The notes under the pieces were generated by a model. The model had not been told where the DNA came from. It searched no databases and saw only the letters and a list, made by a program, of their open reading frames with translations. 64,000 nucleotides of DNA from Nitratiruptor sp. YY09-18 (GTDB lineage: Bacteria > Campylobacterota > Campylobacteria > Campylobacterales > Nitratiruptoraceae), in NCBI RefSeq assembly GCF_016593235.1, contig NZ_AP023065.1, positions 992,001-1,056,000 of the forward strand, written 5' to 3'. Below, piece after piece: positions 25,515 through 35,731 of the stretch; the first letter of the stretch is position 1, and each line of letters starts with the position of its first letter. Made by a program: the position numbers and the translations under genes.

Positions 25515-26847
25515 GACAAAACTCCCCAAACATCTTATCGAGTAGCTCACTACTCTCCATCGGCCTTGTTATAGAACCAATAGCGGTAATTGCTTCATTG
25601 AGGTGAAAAGCAAAAATCTCCAATTCTCCTATCTGCAGAGGCATTTTTGCTGCATCAATTGCTTCAAGAGCCTTAGCTACTGCATCTATCTGACGCCGTG
25701 AGACAAGCAAAATCTCTTCAGTATTTGCATAACTATCGAGAATTGTTTGGAGCTTTTTAATAAGTGGTGAAATATCTTGCTTGACACTTAGCTCTATTGG
25801 TTCATTATCTTCGATAGTTATCTCCATACCAAGATCGATTTTATTCAATACTACTATAATGTCTTTTTCATTTTTGTACCGTTGTATAAGATCAATAATT
25901 TTTTGATCTTCACTATCAAGCGGCCTACTTGCATCAAACATAGCTATGACAATATCACTCTCTTTTATAGCTTTGATACTACGCTCTACGCCTATTCGCT
26001 CAATTGTATCTTGCGCTTCACGAATTCCAGCAGTGTCTACAAAACGAACAAGATGCGAGCCAATTCTGACACTCTCCTCAATCGTATCTCTTGTAGTTCC
26101 TGCGATATCGCTCACTATTGCTCTTTCATAGTTTAACAGAGCATTGAGTAAAGAGCTCTTGCCAGTATTTGGTTTGCCAATAATGGCAACTTTAAATCCT
26201 TCAATAAGCCCTTCTCGACGCTTGCTCGATTCAAGTGTTTTGGCTAAATTTTTGCTAATAGTTTCAAGCTGCCTTTGCATCTGCTCTTGCAGATCTACTG
26301 GTAGATCCTCTTCAGCATAATCGATATTGACTTCTACATAGGCAAGGATGCGAATAAGCTGCTCTCTTATCTCTTCCACAAATTCAGCAAGCTCACCTTT
26401 AAGTTGGCGCGCAAGGATCTTGGCAGCATCCTCACTCTTAGCTTCTATAATCTTTGCGATTGCTTCAGCTTCGCTTAAGTCTATTTTACCGTTTATAAAA
26501 GCTCTTTTGCTAAACTCTCCAGGCTCAGCAAGACGTGCACCATGAGAAAGAACAGCTTTGAGTACCATATCAGCAACAACTATTCCTCCATGGCATTGAA
26601 ACTCGACAATATCTTCACCAGTAAAGCTATGAGGGGATTGAAAATAGATAACAATAGCTTGATCTATCATTTCATCATATTTGTTATAAAGAGTACGTAG
26701 ATGTGCAAAACGAGGTTTTAACGTGCTTTTGGTGAGGTTTTGCGCTATTGTAAGAGCTTTGGGGCCACTTAATCGCACAATTGCGATAGAGCCTACCCCA
26801 TGAGGAGTGGCTACCGCTGCAATTGTATCAGTTTTTTTTGAACTCAT
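25504..26847 (-). CDS. mnmE: tRNA uridine-34 modification GTPase MnmE
   Basis: With MnmG it adds the carboxymethylaminomethyl group to the wobble uridine of several tRNAs. The 447 residues show the folate-binding N-terminal domain (TIAAVATPHGVGSIAIVRLSG near 7-27), a helical domain with an inserted G domain (GKPNTGKSSLLN near 223, DIAGTTRDTIEE near 244, DTAGIR near 268, NKIDL near 335), and the C-terminal CLGK tail whose Cys is conserved. The start overlaps the jag gene's end by 20 nt. It ends the classical rpmH-rnpA-yidD-yidC-jag-mnmE order. Confidence 0.97.
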   Translation of the reverse strand: MSSKKTDTIAAVATPHGVGSIAIVRLSGPKALTIAQNLTKSTLKPRFAHLRTLYNKYDEMIDQAIVIYFQSPHSFTGEDIVEFQCHGGIVVADMVLKAVLSHGARLAEPGEFSKRAFINGKIDLSEAEAIAKIIEAKSEDAAKILARQLKGELAEFVEEIREQLIRILAYVEVNIDYAEEDLPVDLQEQMQRQLETISKNLAKTLESSKRREGLIEGFKVAIIGKPNTGKSSLLNALLNYERAIVSDIAGTTRDTIEESVRIGSHLVRFVDTAGIREAQDTIERIGVERSIKAIKESDIVIAMFDASRPLDSEDQKIIDLIQRYKNEKDIIVVLNKIDLGMEITIEDNEPIELSVKQDISPLIKKLQTILDSYANTEEILLVSRRQIDAVAKALEAIDAAKMPLQIGELEIFAFHLNEAITAIGSITRPMESSELLDKMFGEFCLGK

Positions 26848-27556
26848 TGACTATGACATACTTTCCGCCATCTTTTTCTCTAATTGCTACATATTTATCT
26901 GGGAAGGCTTGACGCAACTGTTTGAGGGCTATTTGTACCAAAACTCCATCAAGTACTCTTGTCTGGCCTTTGCCCTCAATCTGAATCTTTTCAATCAAAG
27001 GCTTGAGATAATTTGCTATCATCTCCTCTTGAGAATTGAGAAAATTTGCAATTTCGAGGCGAATCTGCAGGCCATATTTTGGATTTATCCAGTTAAAGAG
27101 CATATAGGAGAGCGCTTTGTAACGATATCCCTCTTTGCCAATAAGAAGTGCAGCATCTTCACCATTAAACTCTATAAGCAATGTCCCATCATCATATGGT
27201 TCAACTTTGACAGGTTCTAATTTAAAACACATACCACGGAAAAGATCGTTGATATCTGTTTCTACCTCTTTTGCAATTGCATGGAGATCTTTTGACTCTT
27301 GATAAAAAGTATCAAAAATCTCTTTTTCTTCTTTTTCTACAGGAATTTCAGGGAGTTGAGTCTCAGGCTGCTTCTCCTCTTCGCTTTTACATCGAACTAG
27401 GATGATAGCATTTTTCTTCCCTATCCCCAAGAGGCCTTTTGATGGCTGTTGCAATATTTTGATATCAAGATCATTGATGGAGCATTGCAGTTTGGCAGAG
27501 GCTTGCTGGAAAGCCTCTTCAAGGGTAGATGCTTCGATTTTAATTTGATCTTTCAT
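26828..27556 (-). CDS. jag: Jag/KhpB-like RNA-binding protein
   Basis: A 242-residue RNA-binding protein of the SpoIIIJ-associated family. A Jag-N domain is at 1-50 (IEASTLEEAFQQASAKLQCS, PSKGLLGIGKKNAII), then a charged linker and a KH-type domain at about 115-190, with GEDAALLIGKEGYRYKALSYML holding the GxxG-like loop. The C-terminal R3H domain is not recognisable: I do not see the Arg-x-x-x-His signature, only VLVQIALKQLRQAFPD followed by a short strand. Overlaps yidC by 17 nt and mnmE by 20 nt. Jag/KhpB proteins bind small RNAs and affect cell division in other bacteria; the role here is inferred. Confidence 0.88.
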   Translation of the reverse strand: MKDQIKIEASTLEEAFQQASAKLQCSINDLDIKILQQPSKGLLGIGKKNAIILVRCKSEEEKQPETQLPEIPVEKEEKEIFDTFYQESKDLHAIAKEVETDINDLFRGMCFKLEPVKVEPYDDGTLLIEFNGEDAALLIGKEGYRYKALSYMLFNWINPKYGLQIRLEIANFLNSQEEMIANYLKPLIEKIQIEGKGQTRVLDGVLVQIALKQLRQAFPDKYVAIREKDGGKYVIVNEFKKN

Positions 27557-29144
27557 GTGATTCCTTCGCTGCTATTTTTCGGGATTGAAAAATTTTATTG
27601 ACGATAAGCTGCTGGATAATTGAGAGAATATTGTTTGTAAACCAGTAGAGTGTCAACCCAGCAGGGAATGTTAAGAAGAAGAATGTAAAGACAATTGGCA
27701 ACCATTCAAAGAGCTTCTTCTGCATTGGATCAGTGATAGTTGTTGGTGTGAGTTTTTGATGGATATACATTGTAGCACCCATGAGAATTGGGAGAACAAA
27801 GTATGGGTCTTTTTCACTCAAATCTGTTATCCACAAAATCCAAGGAGCCCCTTTAAGCTCAATTGCGTTGAGAAGTACACGATAGATTGCAAAAAATATA
27901 GGAATTTGCAAAAGCATCGGAAGACAACCGCCCATTGGATTGACTTTATATTTTTTATACAGTTGCATCATATGGGCGTTCATTTTTTGCGGATCGCCTT
28001 TATATTTTTGCTGGATCTCTTTGATTTTAGGTGCGAGGTCTTTAAGCTTTTGCATAGAGAGCATTCCCTTAAGAGTAAGCGGGAAGAGAATAATACGTAT
28101 GATAATTGTCAATATCACAATAGCCCAACCCCAATTACCAACAAAATGGTAAAGAGCTAGGAGAGCTTTGAACATAGGCTTCGCAATGAATGTAAAAAAT
28201 CCGTACTCTATAACATCAGTAAGTTCTGGATTGATTTTTTTGAGTCGCTCATACTCTTTTGGTCCTACGTATGCTCCGATATGAAAATTTGGTGATCCAT
28301 GAACAAAAAGTATAGGGTTATCTTCACTATCTTTTGTAACTATTACATCTAGACCGTTTTGAAGATCATAGAAAAATGTACTGTAGTAGCGATCAAATGC
28401 TGCTGCTATTTTTGCTTTTTTGAATGTTTCAGTGCCCTTCGCATCACCATCTTCGATGATTGTGATAGTATTATCCGCCTCTTTTATAAGAGCTCCATGG
28501 AGAGTATATCCATCAACTTTTATATTTGGTCGATATCCCGGAGAGATGAAGTATTCGCTTCCATTGGCAACTTTAACATCTACATTATAGTGTCCATCAG
28601 GATAGAGTGTGATTGTTTTTGTAACTTTCTCATGTGAAAGATTTTGCGTGAAAGTAAAGACTCTTTTGCCATCGAGTTTTACATCTTTTGGACCGCTGTA
28701 GGTATATGGTACCTTAAAAGCTTCGCTATTTAGCGCTGTATCACTGAAACGAATCTCGAGTGGTTTTGGGAGTTTAGCCTCATCAAAGAGCTTAATCTGT
28801 TCACCCTTTTCATCTTTATAGCGTTTGTCTTCGAGAATGACTTGTGAAATGCGTCCAAGTTTGTCAATATACATATTAAAATGTTTGCCACGAATAGTAA
28901 GAAGAATATCGTTAGTAAAGTTTTGTGAATGAGACAGATTTATCTGCGAAGAGGTAGGAGCATTATGGTGCTCTGAAGTTTTTGCTGCTTGTGGTGCGGC
29001 AATCTGCTGCGTTGCTTTTGAACTATTGAGTTCACTCTGAGGTGCAGACTTTGGCATAAAAAAGTAGTCATAGACCACAAAAATTACGAGGGAGAGGACA
29101 GTTGCCAGCAGCACTCTTTGATTCATGCTCATATTTTCGAACAT
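27540..29144 (-). CDS. yidC: Membrane protein insertase YidC
   Basis: Inserts and folds inner-membrane proteins, alone or with SecYEG. The 534 residues are the gram-negative form: TM1 at about 8-28, a large periplasmic beta-domain (about 60-320), then five C-terminal TM segments that include NWGWAIVILTIIIRIILFPLT near 337-357 with the hydrophilic-groove Arg, and GGCLPMLLQIPIFFAIYRVL near 405. The conserved ending FPAGLTLYWFTNNILSIIQQ lies near 490-510. The ATG overlaps the yidD stop by one base (TAATG). Confidence 0.97.
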   Translation of the reverse strand: MFENMSMNQRVLLATVLSLVIFVVYDYFFMPKSAPQSELNSSKATQQIAAPQAAKTSEHHNAPTSSQINLSHSQNFTNDILLTIRGKHFNMYIDKLGRISQVILEDKRYKDEKGEQIKLFDEAKLPKPLEIRFSDTALNSEAFKVPYTYSGPKDVKLDGKRVFTFTQNLSHEKVTKTITLYPDGHYNVDVKVANGSEYFISPGYRPNIKVDGYTLHGALIKEADNTITIIEDGDAKGTETFKKAKIAAAFDRYYSTFFYDLQNGLDVIVTKDSEDNPILFVHGSPNFHIGAYVGPKEYERLKKINPELTDVIEYGFFTFIAKPMFKALLALYHFVGNWGWAIVILTIIIRIILFPLTLKGMLSMQKLKDLAPKIKEIQQKYKGDPQKMNAHMMQLYKKYKVNPMGGCLPMLLQIPIFFAIYRVLLNAIELKGAPWILWITDLSEKDPYFVLPILMGATMYIHQKLTPTTITDPMQKKLFEWLPIVFTFFFLTFPAGLTLYWFTNNILSIIQQLIVNKIFQSRKIAAKESHERSN

Positions 29145-29464
29145 TATTGACCTTTAAATGTTTTAATAAGATAGTACTTTCCATGATCTTTTGGTACATA
29201 CCAATATTTTACCGCTATTTTTTTATAAGCGATATTTTTAAATCGTTTCTTTACTACAGGATACTCTATCCCACCTCTAAAGAGCTGATTGCAGCGTAGA
29301 ACACGTAATGTAGCAAACAAGAGAGCTTTCGGGATACTCTCTTGTTCCAATCTCCACAGCGTATACTCTGAGCAGGTGGGATAGTATCTACAGCTCCCAT
29401 AGGAAAATAGTGTGAAAACTCTTTGATAGATTCGTAATATAGTAAGTAAGAGTTTTCGCACCAT
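29144..29464 (-). CDS. yidD: Membrane protein insertion efficiency factor YidD
   Basis: Small amphipathic protein of 106 residues. The family signature CRYYPTCSEYTLW-A-like segment is present at about 25-37, with RVLRCNQLFRGGIEYPV near 63-79 matching the RCxPxxxGGxDPV motif in relaxed form. It is encoded between rnpA and yidC as in most bacteria, with TAATG overlaps at both ends. It is thought to help YidC insert proteins. A C-terminal extension of about 25 residues (FKNIAYKKIAVKYWYVPKDHG) is longer than usual. Confidence 0.93.
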   Translation of the reverse strand: MVRKLLLTILRIYQRVFTLFSYGSCRYYPTCSEYTLWRLEQESIPKALLFATLRVLRCNQLFRGGIEYPVVKKRFKNIAYKKIAVKYWYVPKDHGKYYLIKTFKGQ

Positions 29465-29772
29465 TACACTACTCTTTGCATAACATTTGCAAAGCTCCGC
29501 TGCAAAGTCGCAAAATTGACTTCCAATATTTTCGGTTTGGCTACAAATATGTAGCTACCACTTGGTAGTGGTTTATTGAAATTTGTTAAAAGTGCTCGCA
29601 AAAGCCTCTTGGCTCGATTGCGTTTAACAGCTTTTCCAACTTTTTTACTGGCTACAAAACCGACTTTTGTATCCGCATTTTTGAGATAAAAAAGCACAAA
29701 AAATGGCGTGTGCAAAGCTTTGCCATTTTTATAGACTCTTTGAAACTCTCGCTGAGTTTTGAGAGTCTCCAA
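29464..29772 (-). CDS. rnpA: Ribonuclease P protein component
   Basis: Basic protein subunit of RNase P that matures tRNA 5' ends. The 102 residues show the QREFQRVYKNGKALHTPFFVLFYL start, the RNR-like signature (KVGKAVKRNRAKRLLRALL) at 43-62 and the ending GSYIFVAKPKILE. The only canonical start in frame is the TTG at 29772, which lies almost directly on an AAAAGG sequence, so the spacing to the ribosome site is unusually short. It begins six bases after the rpmH stop and overlaps yidD at TAATG. Confidence 0.93.
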   Translation of the reverse strand: METLKTQREFQRVYKNGKALHTPFFVLFYLKNADTKVGFVASKKVGKAVKRNRAKRLLRALLTNFNKPLPSGSYIFVAKPKILEVNFATLQRSFANVMQRVV

Positions 29773-29777
29773 TCCTT

Positions 29778-29912
29778 TTATACTGCCAATCTTTTTCTAC
29801 CTTTAGCACGTCTTGCATTGATTACTTTTCTACCATTTTTAGTCTTCATGCGTGCTCTAAAACCGTGTGTACGCTTGCGTCTGGTATTGTGTGGCTGATA
29901 TGTTCTTTTCAT
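29778..29912 (-). CDS. rpmH: Ribosomal protein L34
   Basis: A 44-residue ribosomal protein of the large subunit. It reads [20 protein letters not shown] and continues [20 protein letters not shown] to end RLAV, an almost perfect L34 consensus. It is the first gene of the rpmH-rnpA-yidD-yidC-jag-mnmE operon; a GAAGGA ribosome site precedes it. No dnaA is adjacent, as is usual in this phylum, so this is not evidence for a replication origin nearby. Confidence 0.98.
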   Translation of the reverse strand: MKRTYQPHNTRRKRTHGFRARMKTKNGRKVINARRAKGRKRLAV

Positions 29913-29983
29913 AGCAATTATCCTTCATGTAAAATTTTAGAGATTTAGTTTACTAAAATGAAGCTTAAAGAAGGGTTAGAAGA

Positions 29984-29998
29984 CGGGGCAAAGCCCCG
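29984..29998 (-). terminator. clpB terminator
   Basis: CGGGGC-N3-GCCCCG, a GC-rich 6-bp stem with a 3-nt loop, lies 5 nt after the clpB stop on the minus strand. The T-rich side (TTTTTAT) is on the plus-strand exit, so it is a perfect hairpin but only a fair intrinsic terminator for clpB. It separates clpB from the rpmH promoter region (29913-29983). Confidence 0.7.
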
Positions 29999-30003
29999 AG
30001 TTT

Positions 30004-32592
30004 TTATACTCTTTGACCATTTACATAGACAACTACTTGGTCACCTTCAGCATCAAATTTGACGCTATCGCCCTCTTTTACTTTATCTTCGAGGATAAGC
30101 TCAGCCAATCTATCCTCTACGATTTCATAGAGAGCACGTTTGAGTGGTCTTGCTCCATAGACTGGATCAAATCCAGCTTTTGCCACAAGTTTTTTTGCAC
30201 TCTCAGTAAGCTCGATCTTGATATCTCGCTCTTTGAGTTTTTCTTGGATCCTTGCAAACATGATATCGACTATTTTGACAATCTCTTGCTCGCCAAGAGG
30301 ATTGAATATCACGATATCATCAAGTCTATTCAAAAACTCTGGCTTGAAATAGCGCTTGAGCTCATCTTTGACCGCTTTTTCTCTATCTTCTGGATCTTTA
30401 AACTCCATGATCTTATCACTTGCAATGTTGCTTGTCATGATGATGATAGTATTTCTAAAGTCAACTGTTACACCTTTGTTGTCAGTAAGGCGTCCATCAT
30501 CAAGCACTTGTAAAAGAATGTTGAATACATCTGGATGCGCTTTTTCGATCTCGTCAAAGAGTACTACACTATACGGTTTTCGTCGAACTGCTTCAGTGAG
30601 CTGTCCACCCTCTTCATAACCAACATATCCCGGAGGTGCACCAACAAGGCGGCTCACTGCATGTTTTTCCATATATTCACTCATATCGATTCTAATGAGC
30701 GCTTTTTCAGTATCAAACAAGAATCTCGCCAAAGTTTTAGCTGTTTCAGTCTTACCAACACCAGTTGGTCCAAGGAACATAAAGCTACCAATTGGTCTAT
30801 TAGTATCAGATAGTCCTGCTTTGTTTCTCTTAATTGCTCTTGCCACCGCTTTTATAGCTGCATCTTGTCCAACAACATATTTTTTAAGTTCATCTTCAAC
30901 ATGCAATATCTTCTCTTTTTCACTCTGGAGCATTTTGGTTACAGGAATACCTGTCCACTTGCTCACAATTTTTGCAATCATCTCTTCATCAACTGCATTT
31001 TTGAGCAGTGTTCCTTGTTCTTGCATTCTCTTCCACTGCTCATTGAGCTCTTCAAGCTTTTTCTGCAGCTCTGGTATTTCACCATACTCGATTTTTGCAG
31101 CTTTCTCAAAGTCGCCTTCACGTTTTGCTTTTTCTGCTTCAGCTTTAAGACGCTCGATTTTCTCCTTAATTTCAGCAATCTCTTTGAAAATTTTCTTCTC
31201 AGTTTCAAATTGTGCTTCTAGTTGACGTTTCTTCTCTTCCAAATCAGCTAGCTCTTTTTCAATCTCTTTGAGACGTTCTTCGTTTTTCTTGCTCTCTTCC
31301 ATCATGAGAGCCTCTTTTTCAACCAAGAGCTGCTGGATTTGGCGTTTGACTTTGCTCAATTCAAATGGTTCAGACTCTATCTGCATCTTGAGCTCTGCTG
31401 CAGCCTCGTCAATAAGGTCAATAGCCTTATCTGGCAAGTATCTATCAGTAATATATCTACTTGAGAGCTTCACAGCTGCTACAAGTGCGCTATCAAGGAT
31501 CTGTACATTGTGGTGCGCTTCAAGGCGCTCCCGAATACCACGCAAAATCTGCAACGCTTCATTGATGCTAGGCTCTTCCACTTTTACTGGTTGGAAACGT
31601 CTTTGGAGTGCCGCATCTTTTTCAAAATATTTTCTATACTCTTTGAGTGTTGTTGCACCGATTGTATGCAATTCCCCTCTTGCAAGCGCTGGCTTTAAGA
31701 TGTTTGCTGCATCCATACTTCCTTCGCTCGCACCTGCTCCAACAATTGTATGGATCTCATCTATAAAAAGGATAATATTCCCTGCATTTTTTACTTCATC
31801 AATGACTGCTTTGAGTCTATCTTCAAATTCACCGCGATACTTCGCTCCTGCTACGAGTGAAGTCATATCAAGGGCAATAACACGTTTGTTTTGCAAACTC
31901 AATGGAACTTCATGGTTCACAATTCTTTGTGCCAAACCTTCCACAATCGCTGTCTTACCAACCCCTGGTTCACCAAGCAAAATCGGGTTATTTTTGGTTT
32001 TTCTTATCAAAATCTGCATGACTCTATGAATCTCTTCGTCACGGCCAATTACAGGATCAAGCTCACCTTCGGCAGCTTTTTTTGTTAGATCGATTCCGTA
32101 CTTTTCAAGTGCTTCAAGTGTCTCATCAGCTGTTTGTGATTCTATTTTTTTGCCGCCACGAATCGATTCGAGTGTTTTTTTGAGCTCAAAAAGATCTACA
32201 TATTTACCAAGAACATCTTTAAATACCGGATCATCTGTGTTTGCTTCGATCCACGTATCTACTGCAAGGTATTGGTCACCATTTTTGACCATCAAACCTT
32301 CAGCTTTTTGGAGACTCTCAGCAAGATGCCTTGATATTTTAATATTCTCTTTTGTGATAGATGAAACTTTTGGTAATCTATCAGCTACGCTCTTTACTTC
32401 CAGCTCTATTGGCGTTTTATCTACTCCCATTTTATTGAGAGCTTGATTGAGAATTGAGCCTGTATCAGTTAATAGTGCCCACAAAACATGCACCACATCA
32501 ACTTCTGGATTTTTGTTATGTAGCGCTAGACTGACTGCACTATCTAAAGTCTCAGTCATTTTGTGGGTGAGTTTTTCAAATATATTACTCAT
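30004..32592 (-). CDS. clpB: ATP-dependent disaggregase ClpB
   Basis: Hexameric AAA+ chaperone that pulls proteins out of aggregates together with DnaK. I start it at the ATG 32592 ([15 protein letters not shown]), which matches the family N-terminus and has GGAGAGGG before it; an upstream in-frame extension of 45 codons is not supported. The 862 residues hold the N-domain, AAA-1 (Walker A GEPGVGKT, Walker B ILFIDEIH), the coiled-coil middle domain (about 405-530) and AAA-2 ([23 protein letters not shown]). It is divergent from ctpA. I found no HspR (HAIR) or CIRCE operator in the 208-nt gap. Confidence 0.97.
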   Translation of the reverse strand: MSNIFEKLTHKMTETLDSAVSLALHNKNPEVDVVHVLWALLTDTGSILNQALNKMGVDKTPIELEVKSVADRLPKVSSITKENIKISRHLAESLQKAEGLMVKNGDQYLAVDTWIEANTDDPVFKDVLGKYVDLFELKKTLESIRGGKKIESQTADETLEALEKYGIDLTKKAAEGELDPVIGRDEEIHRVMQILIRKTKNNPILLGEPGVGKTAIVEGLAQRIVNHEVPLSLQNKRVIALDMTSLVAGAKYRGEFEDRLKAVIDEVKNAGNIILFIDEIHTIVGAGASEGSMDAANILKPALARGELHTIGATTLKEYRKYFEKDAALQRRFQPVKVEEPSINEALQILRGIRERLEAHHNVQILDSALVAAVKLSSRYITDRYLPDKAIDLIDEAAAELKMQIESEPFELSKVKRQIQQLLVEKEALMMEESKKNEERLKEIEKELADLEEKKRQLEAQFETEKKIFKEIAEIKEKIERLKAEAEKAKREGDFEKAAKIEYGEIPELQKKLEELNEQWKRMQEQGTLLKNAVDEEMIAKIVSKWTGIPVTKMLQSEKEKILHVEDELKKYVVGQDAAIKAVARAIKRNKAGLSDTNRPIGSFMFLGPTGVGKTETAKTLARFLFDTEKALIRIDMSEYMEKHAVSRLVGAPPGYVGYEEGGQLTEAVRRKPYSVVLFDEIEKAHPDVFNILLQVLDDGRLTDNKGVTVDFRNTIIIMTSNIASDKIMEFKDPEDREKAVKDELKRYFKPEFLNRLDDIVIFNPLGEQEIVKIVDIMFARIQEKLKERDIKIELTESAKKLVAKAGFDPVYGARPLKRALYEIVEDRLAELILEDKVKEGDSVKFDAEGDQVVVYVNGQRV

Positions 32593-32762
32593 ACCCTCTC
32601 CTTTTTTTGATTTCATGTAATATAATCGCGTTGTCAAAAGATTGCATCGCAAACCTTTCAACTTCACTTGGTGTAATCTTAACAAACTCTTATAAAATTT
32701 TCTGATACAAAAGTAGCAAAAACTCAAACTTCCTATTTAGCTATCTTTTAGTAAGATTTCTA

Positions 32763-32768
32763 TATAAT
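32763..32768 (+). promoter_or_regulatory. -10 element of the ctpA-pur operon
   Basis: TATAAT 33 nt before the ctpA ATG, in an AT-rich run without a clear -35, which is normal for sigma-70 promoters of this phylum. It would drive ctpA-purC-purS-purQ and probably the two genes after them. Confidence 0.5.
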
Positions 32769-32800
32769 TGAGCTTAAAATTAAAAGCCTAGGAATATGAA

Positions 32801-34105
32801 ATGAAAATGAAGAAATCTTTCGCTATAGGTATAGCTACGGCTTTATTTCTCACAGCAACTACATCAATATATGCAAAATCAAACCCAGACAGTAACCTCA
32901 CTGCAAAACTTCAAGCAATTGCAAAGTTTACAAAAGTTGTCAATACAGTCGAACAGTACTATGTTGACCCACTGACAATCGAAGATATTATCGAAAAAGC
33001 AATTGCTGGGCTTATGAGCAATCTCGATGCCCACTCAGCATATCTTGATAAAAAGAGCTACAAAGAGCTCCAGATCCAAACAAGTGGTGAATTTGGAGGA
33101 CTTGGAATCACAGTAGGTATGCGCGATGGAGCTCTCACTGTCATTGCACCCCTTGAAGGAACACCCGCTGACAAAGCTGGCCTCAAACCAGGAGATATCA
33201 TCCTCAAAATCAATGATAAATCAACTCTTGATATGACTCTTGATGAGGCTGTCAATTTGATGCGAGGAAAGCCTGGAACAAAAATCACTCTCACTATATT
33301 TAGAAAAGGTGAAGAAAAACCGTTCAAAGTTACCCTTACACGCGCTATCATTAAAGTCAAATCAGTATATGCCAAACATATACTCAAACCTGACTACCTC
33401 TATATTCGTATCACGAATTTTGACAGGAAAGTTGTAAGTAGTGTCAAAAAAATACTCCATAACAATCCGCATGCAAAAGGGATAGTACTTGATCTACGTA
33501 ACAATCCAGGAGGGCTCCTTGATCAAGCAGTAGGCCTCTCTGATCTCTTTATAGACAAGGGAATAATCGTCTCACAAAAAGGTCGTATCAAAAGTGAAAA
33601 TAGAGTCTTTTATGCACATAAAAAGGGAACATACAAAAACATCCCAATAACAGTAATTGTCAATAGCGGAACAGCAAGTGCGAGTGAGATTGTCAGTGGT
33701 GCACTCCAAGATCACAAAAGAGCTGTAATCATTGGTGAGAAAACTTTTGGAAAAGGAAGCGTGCAGGTCATCTTGCCTCTATCAAAAGATGATGCGATCA
33801 AGCTCACAATTGCACGCTACTATCTTCCAAGTGGCAGAACTATCCAGGCAAAAGGCATCACTCCTGATGTTGAAGCTTATCCTGGAAAAGTGCAGAAAAA
33901 AGAGGATGAGTTTGCTATCAAAGAGGCTGAACTCAAAGCCCATCTCAAAAGTGAACTTGAAAAAGTCGATGGTAAAAAGAAAAAAACCAAAGAGAATACA
34001 AAAGATAAAAATCTCATAGATGAAGAGAAACTTTATAATGATGCTCAACTCAAAGAGGCTTTTGATATTCTCAAAGCATTAATCATTGCAAAGGAGTCTA
34101 AGTGA
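32801..34105 (+). CDS. ctpA: C-terminal processing protease (S41 family)
   Basis: Periplasmic serine protease that trims protein C-termini. The 434 residues begin with a signal peptide (about 1-25, SIYA). A PDZ domain follows at 95-170 ([23 protein letters not shown]), then the catalytic part with [17 protein letters not shown] near 288-304 holding the Ser, and the Lys in [12 protein letters not shown] near 313-324. A Lys/Glu-rich tail of about 65 residues ends the protein and is likely unstructured. It starts the operon; the purC GTG overlaps its stop by 4 nt. The same ctpA-purCSQ order occurs in Campylobacter jejuni as I recall it. Confidence 0.96.
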   Translation: MKMKKSFAIGIATALFLTATTSIYAKSNPDSNLTAKLQAIAKFTKVVNTVEQYYVDPLTIEDIIEKAIAGLMSNLDAHSAYLDKKSYKELQIQTSGEFGGLGITVGMRDGALTVIAPLEGTPADKAGLKPGDIILKINDKSTLDMTLDEAVNLMRGKPGTKITLTIFRKGEEKPFKVTLTRAIIKVKSVYAKHILKPDYLYIRITNFDRKVVSSVKKILHNNPHAKGIVLDLRNNPGGLLDQAVGLSDLFIDKGIIVSQKGRIKSENRVFYAHKKGTYKNIPITVIVNSGTASASEIVSGALQDHKRAVIIGEKTFGKGSVQVILPLSKDDAIKLTIARYYLPSGRTIQAKGITPDVEAYPGKVQKKEDEFAIKEAELKAHLKSELEKVDGKKKKTKENTKDKNLIDEEKLYNDAQLKEAFDILKALIIAKESK

Positions 34106-34821
34106 CAAAACGCGAACTACTCTATGAAGGCAAAGCCAAAAGGATATATAAAACTGAAGATGAAAATCTCTTCATCGCTGAGTTTAAAGATGATCTCACA
34201 GCATTTGATGCACAAAAACGGAGTCAAGCCAAAGGCAAGGGTGCACTCAACTGCCAAATTAGCGCACATCTTTTCAAACTTTTAGAAGAGTATGGCATCA
34301 AAACACATTTTGTGGAGTGTATCAGTGATCATGAAATGGTAATTAAGAGAGCCAAAATGATAATGATCGAGGTGGTTGTGCGCAATATTGCCACTGGTTC
34401 GCTCACCAAGCGTCTCGGTATTCCTGATGGAACAGTTTTACCTTTTGCACTTGTAGAGTTTTATTATAAAAATGATGAGTTGCACGATCCTCTCATCAAC
34501 GATGAGCATGCACTCATCCTCAATCTTGTAGAGCACGAGAGTGAGCTAGAAGAGCTCAAAAGACTTGGGCGCGAGATCAATGTAGTACTCAAAAGCTTCT
34601 TTGACAAAGCCAATCTCAATCTAGTAGATTTTAAAGTAGAGTTTGGCAAAGATAGTCAGGGCAATATCATCTTAGCTGATGAGATAAGTCCAGATAGCTG
34701 TCGATTTTGGGATAAAACTAGTGGAGAAAAGCTTGATAAAGACCTTTTCCGCCACGATCTTGGTGATGTGAAAGTTGCATATGAAGAGGTACTCAATAGA
34801 ATACAAAAGGTGATGCAATGA
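34102..34821 (+). CDS. purC: SAICAR synthetase
   Basis: Joins aspartate to CAIR in purine synthesis. The 239-residue protein begins with a GTG at 34102 that overlaps the ctpA stop (GTGA). Signatures are [10 protein letters not shown] near 7-16, the ATP-binding [13 protein letters not shown] near 127-139, and [14 protein letters not shown] near 191-204. It is followed by purS with an ATGA overlap. Together with purS, purQ here and purL at 18029, the window encodes steps 4 and 7 of the pathway. Confidence 0.97.
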   Translation: MTKRELLYEGKAKRIYKTEDENLFIAEFKDDLTAFDAQKRSQAKGKGALNCQISAHLFKLLEEYGIKTHFVECISDHEMVIKRAKMIMIEVVVRNIATGSLTKRLGIPDGTVLPFALVEFYYKNDELHDPLINDEHALILNLVEHESELEELKRLGREINVVLKSFFDKANLNLVDFKVEFGKDSQGNIILADEISPDSCRFWDKTSGEKLDKDLFRHDLGDVKVAYEEVLNRIQKVMQ

Positions 34822-35063
34822 AAGCAATAGTTAATATCTATCTCAAAGAGGGTGTCCTTGATCCTCAAGGAAAAGCTGTGAAGCACGCTCTTGGTTCGCT
34901 TGGATTTAAAGATGTTGAAGATGTGAGAGTTGGTAAGCAGATAGTTCTCACTCTCAAAGATAGCTTGAGTGAAGAAGAGGCAAAAAAAGAGGTGGAGGAG
35001 ATGTGCGAAAAGCTCCTTGCAAATACTGTGATAGAAGATTATGATATAGAGATTGTCAAATGA
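34818..35063 (+). CDS. purS: FGAM synthase small subunit PurS
   Basis: An 81-residue partner that bridges PurL and PurQ in the three-part FGAM synthase. It reads [20 protein letters not shown] at the start and ends with [20 protein letters not shown], both conserved. ATGA overlaps join it to purC and to purQ. Its presence explains why PurL at 18029 is the short form. Confidence 0.96.
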   Translation: MKAIVNIYLKEGVLDPQGKAVKHALGSLGFKDVEDVRVGKQIVLTLKDSLSEEEAKKEVEEMCEKLLANTVIEDYDIEIVK

Positions 35064-35731
35064 GAGTAGCAGTTATCAGATTTCCAGGCACCAACTGCGA
35101 ATTTGATACCCAGTATGCCTTTGAGCGCATTGGTGCAAGAACTGCAATAGTGTGGCACAAAGAGGATAAACTCCCTGCAAATATCGATCTTGTGGTACTC
35201 CCTGGAGGATTTAGTTACGGAGACTACCTTCGCAGTGGTGCAATCGCCCGATTTAGTCCTATTATGGAAGCAGTGAGGAATTTTGCACAAAAAGGTGGAT
35301 ATGTTCTTGGAATCTGTAATGGATTTCAGATTCTGTTAGAATCACATCTTCTTCCAGGAGCAATGAAACGCAACGAAAATCTCCATTTCATCTCAAAATT
35401 TCAATACATAAAAGTCCTCAACAACGATAATAAATTCCTCTCTAAGCTCAATAAGGGTGATATCCTCAACATTCCTATCGCCCATGCAGAAGGCAACTAC
35501 TATATAGAACCGGAAAAATTAGAGAAAATGTATGATAACCATCAGGTGATTTTACAATATTGCAATGCAAATGGCTACTATGATAACCCCAATGGAAGCG
35601 TCGATGCAATAGCAGGTATCTGCAATGAGAGCAAAAATGTTTTCGGACTCATGCCCCATCCTGAGAGAGCTTGTGAGAAGATCTTGGGAAGTGAGGATGG
35701 AGTAAAAATGCTAGAAGGATTTATCAATTAG
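35060..35731 (+). CDS. purQ: FGAM synthase glutaminase subunit PurQ
   Basis: Class I glutamine amidotransferase (223 residues) that feeds ammonia to PurL. The nucleophile Cys86 is in VLGICNGFQILLE; the catalytic His and Glu are in LMPHPERACE near 200. It starts [16 protein letters not shown], the usual N-terminus. It overlaps purS by 4 nt. Its last codons also carry the AGAAGGA ribosome site and the probable AUU start of the next gene. Confidence 0.97.
   Translation: MRVAVIRFPGTNCEFDTQYAFERIGARTAIVWHKEDKLPANIDLVVLPGGFSYGDYLRSGAIARFSPIMEAVRNFAQKGGYVLGICNGFQILLESHLLPGAMKRNENLHFISKFQYIKVLNNDNKFLSKLNKGDILNIPIAHAEGNYYIEPEKLEKMYDNHQVILQYCNANGYYDNPNGSVDAIAGICNESKNVFGLMPHPERACEKILGSEDGVKMLEGFIN

Noticed and set aside
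31268-32029. Long open frame (253 codons) on the plus strand
   Set aside because: It is antisense to clpB, Ser/Phe/Leu-rich without any domain, and reflects codon bias of the clpB strand.
32593-32727. N-terminal extension of ClpB by 45 residues
   Set aside because: ATG 32592 has a strong GGAGAGGG site and matches the family start; the extension has no similarity.
32593-32800. Heat-shock operators (HspR HAIR or HrcA CIRCE) before clpB
   Set aside because: Neither CTTGAGT-N7-ACTCAAG nor TTAGCACTC-N9-GAGTGCTAA is present; only AT-rich sequence and a ctpA -10 were found.
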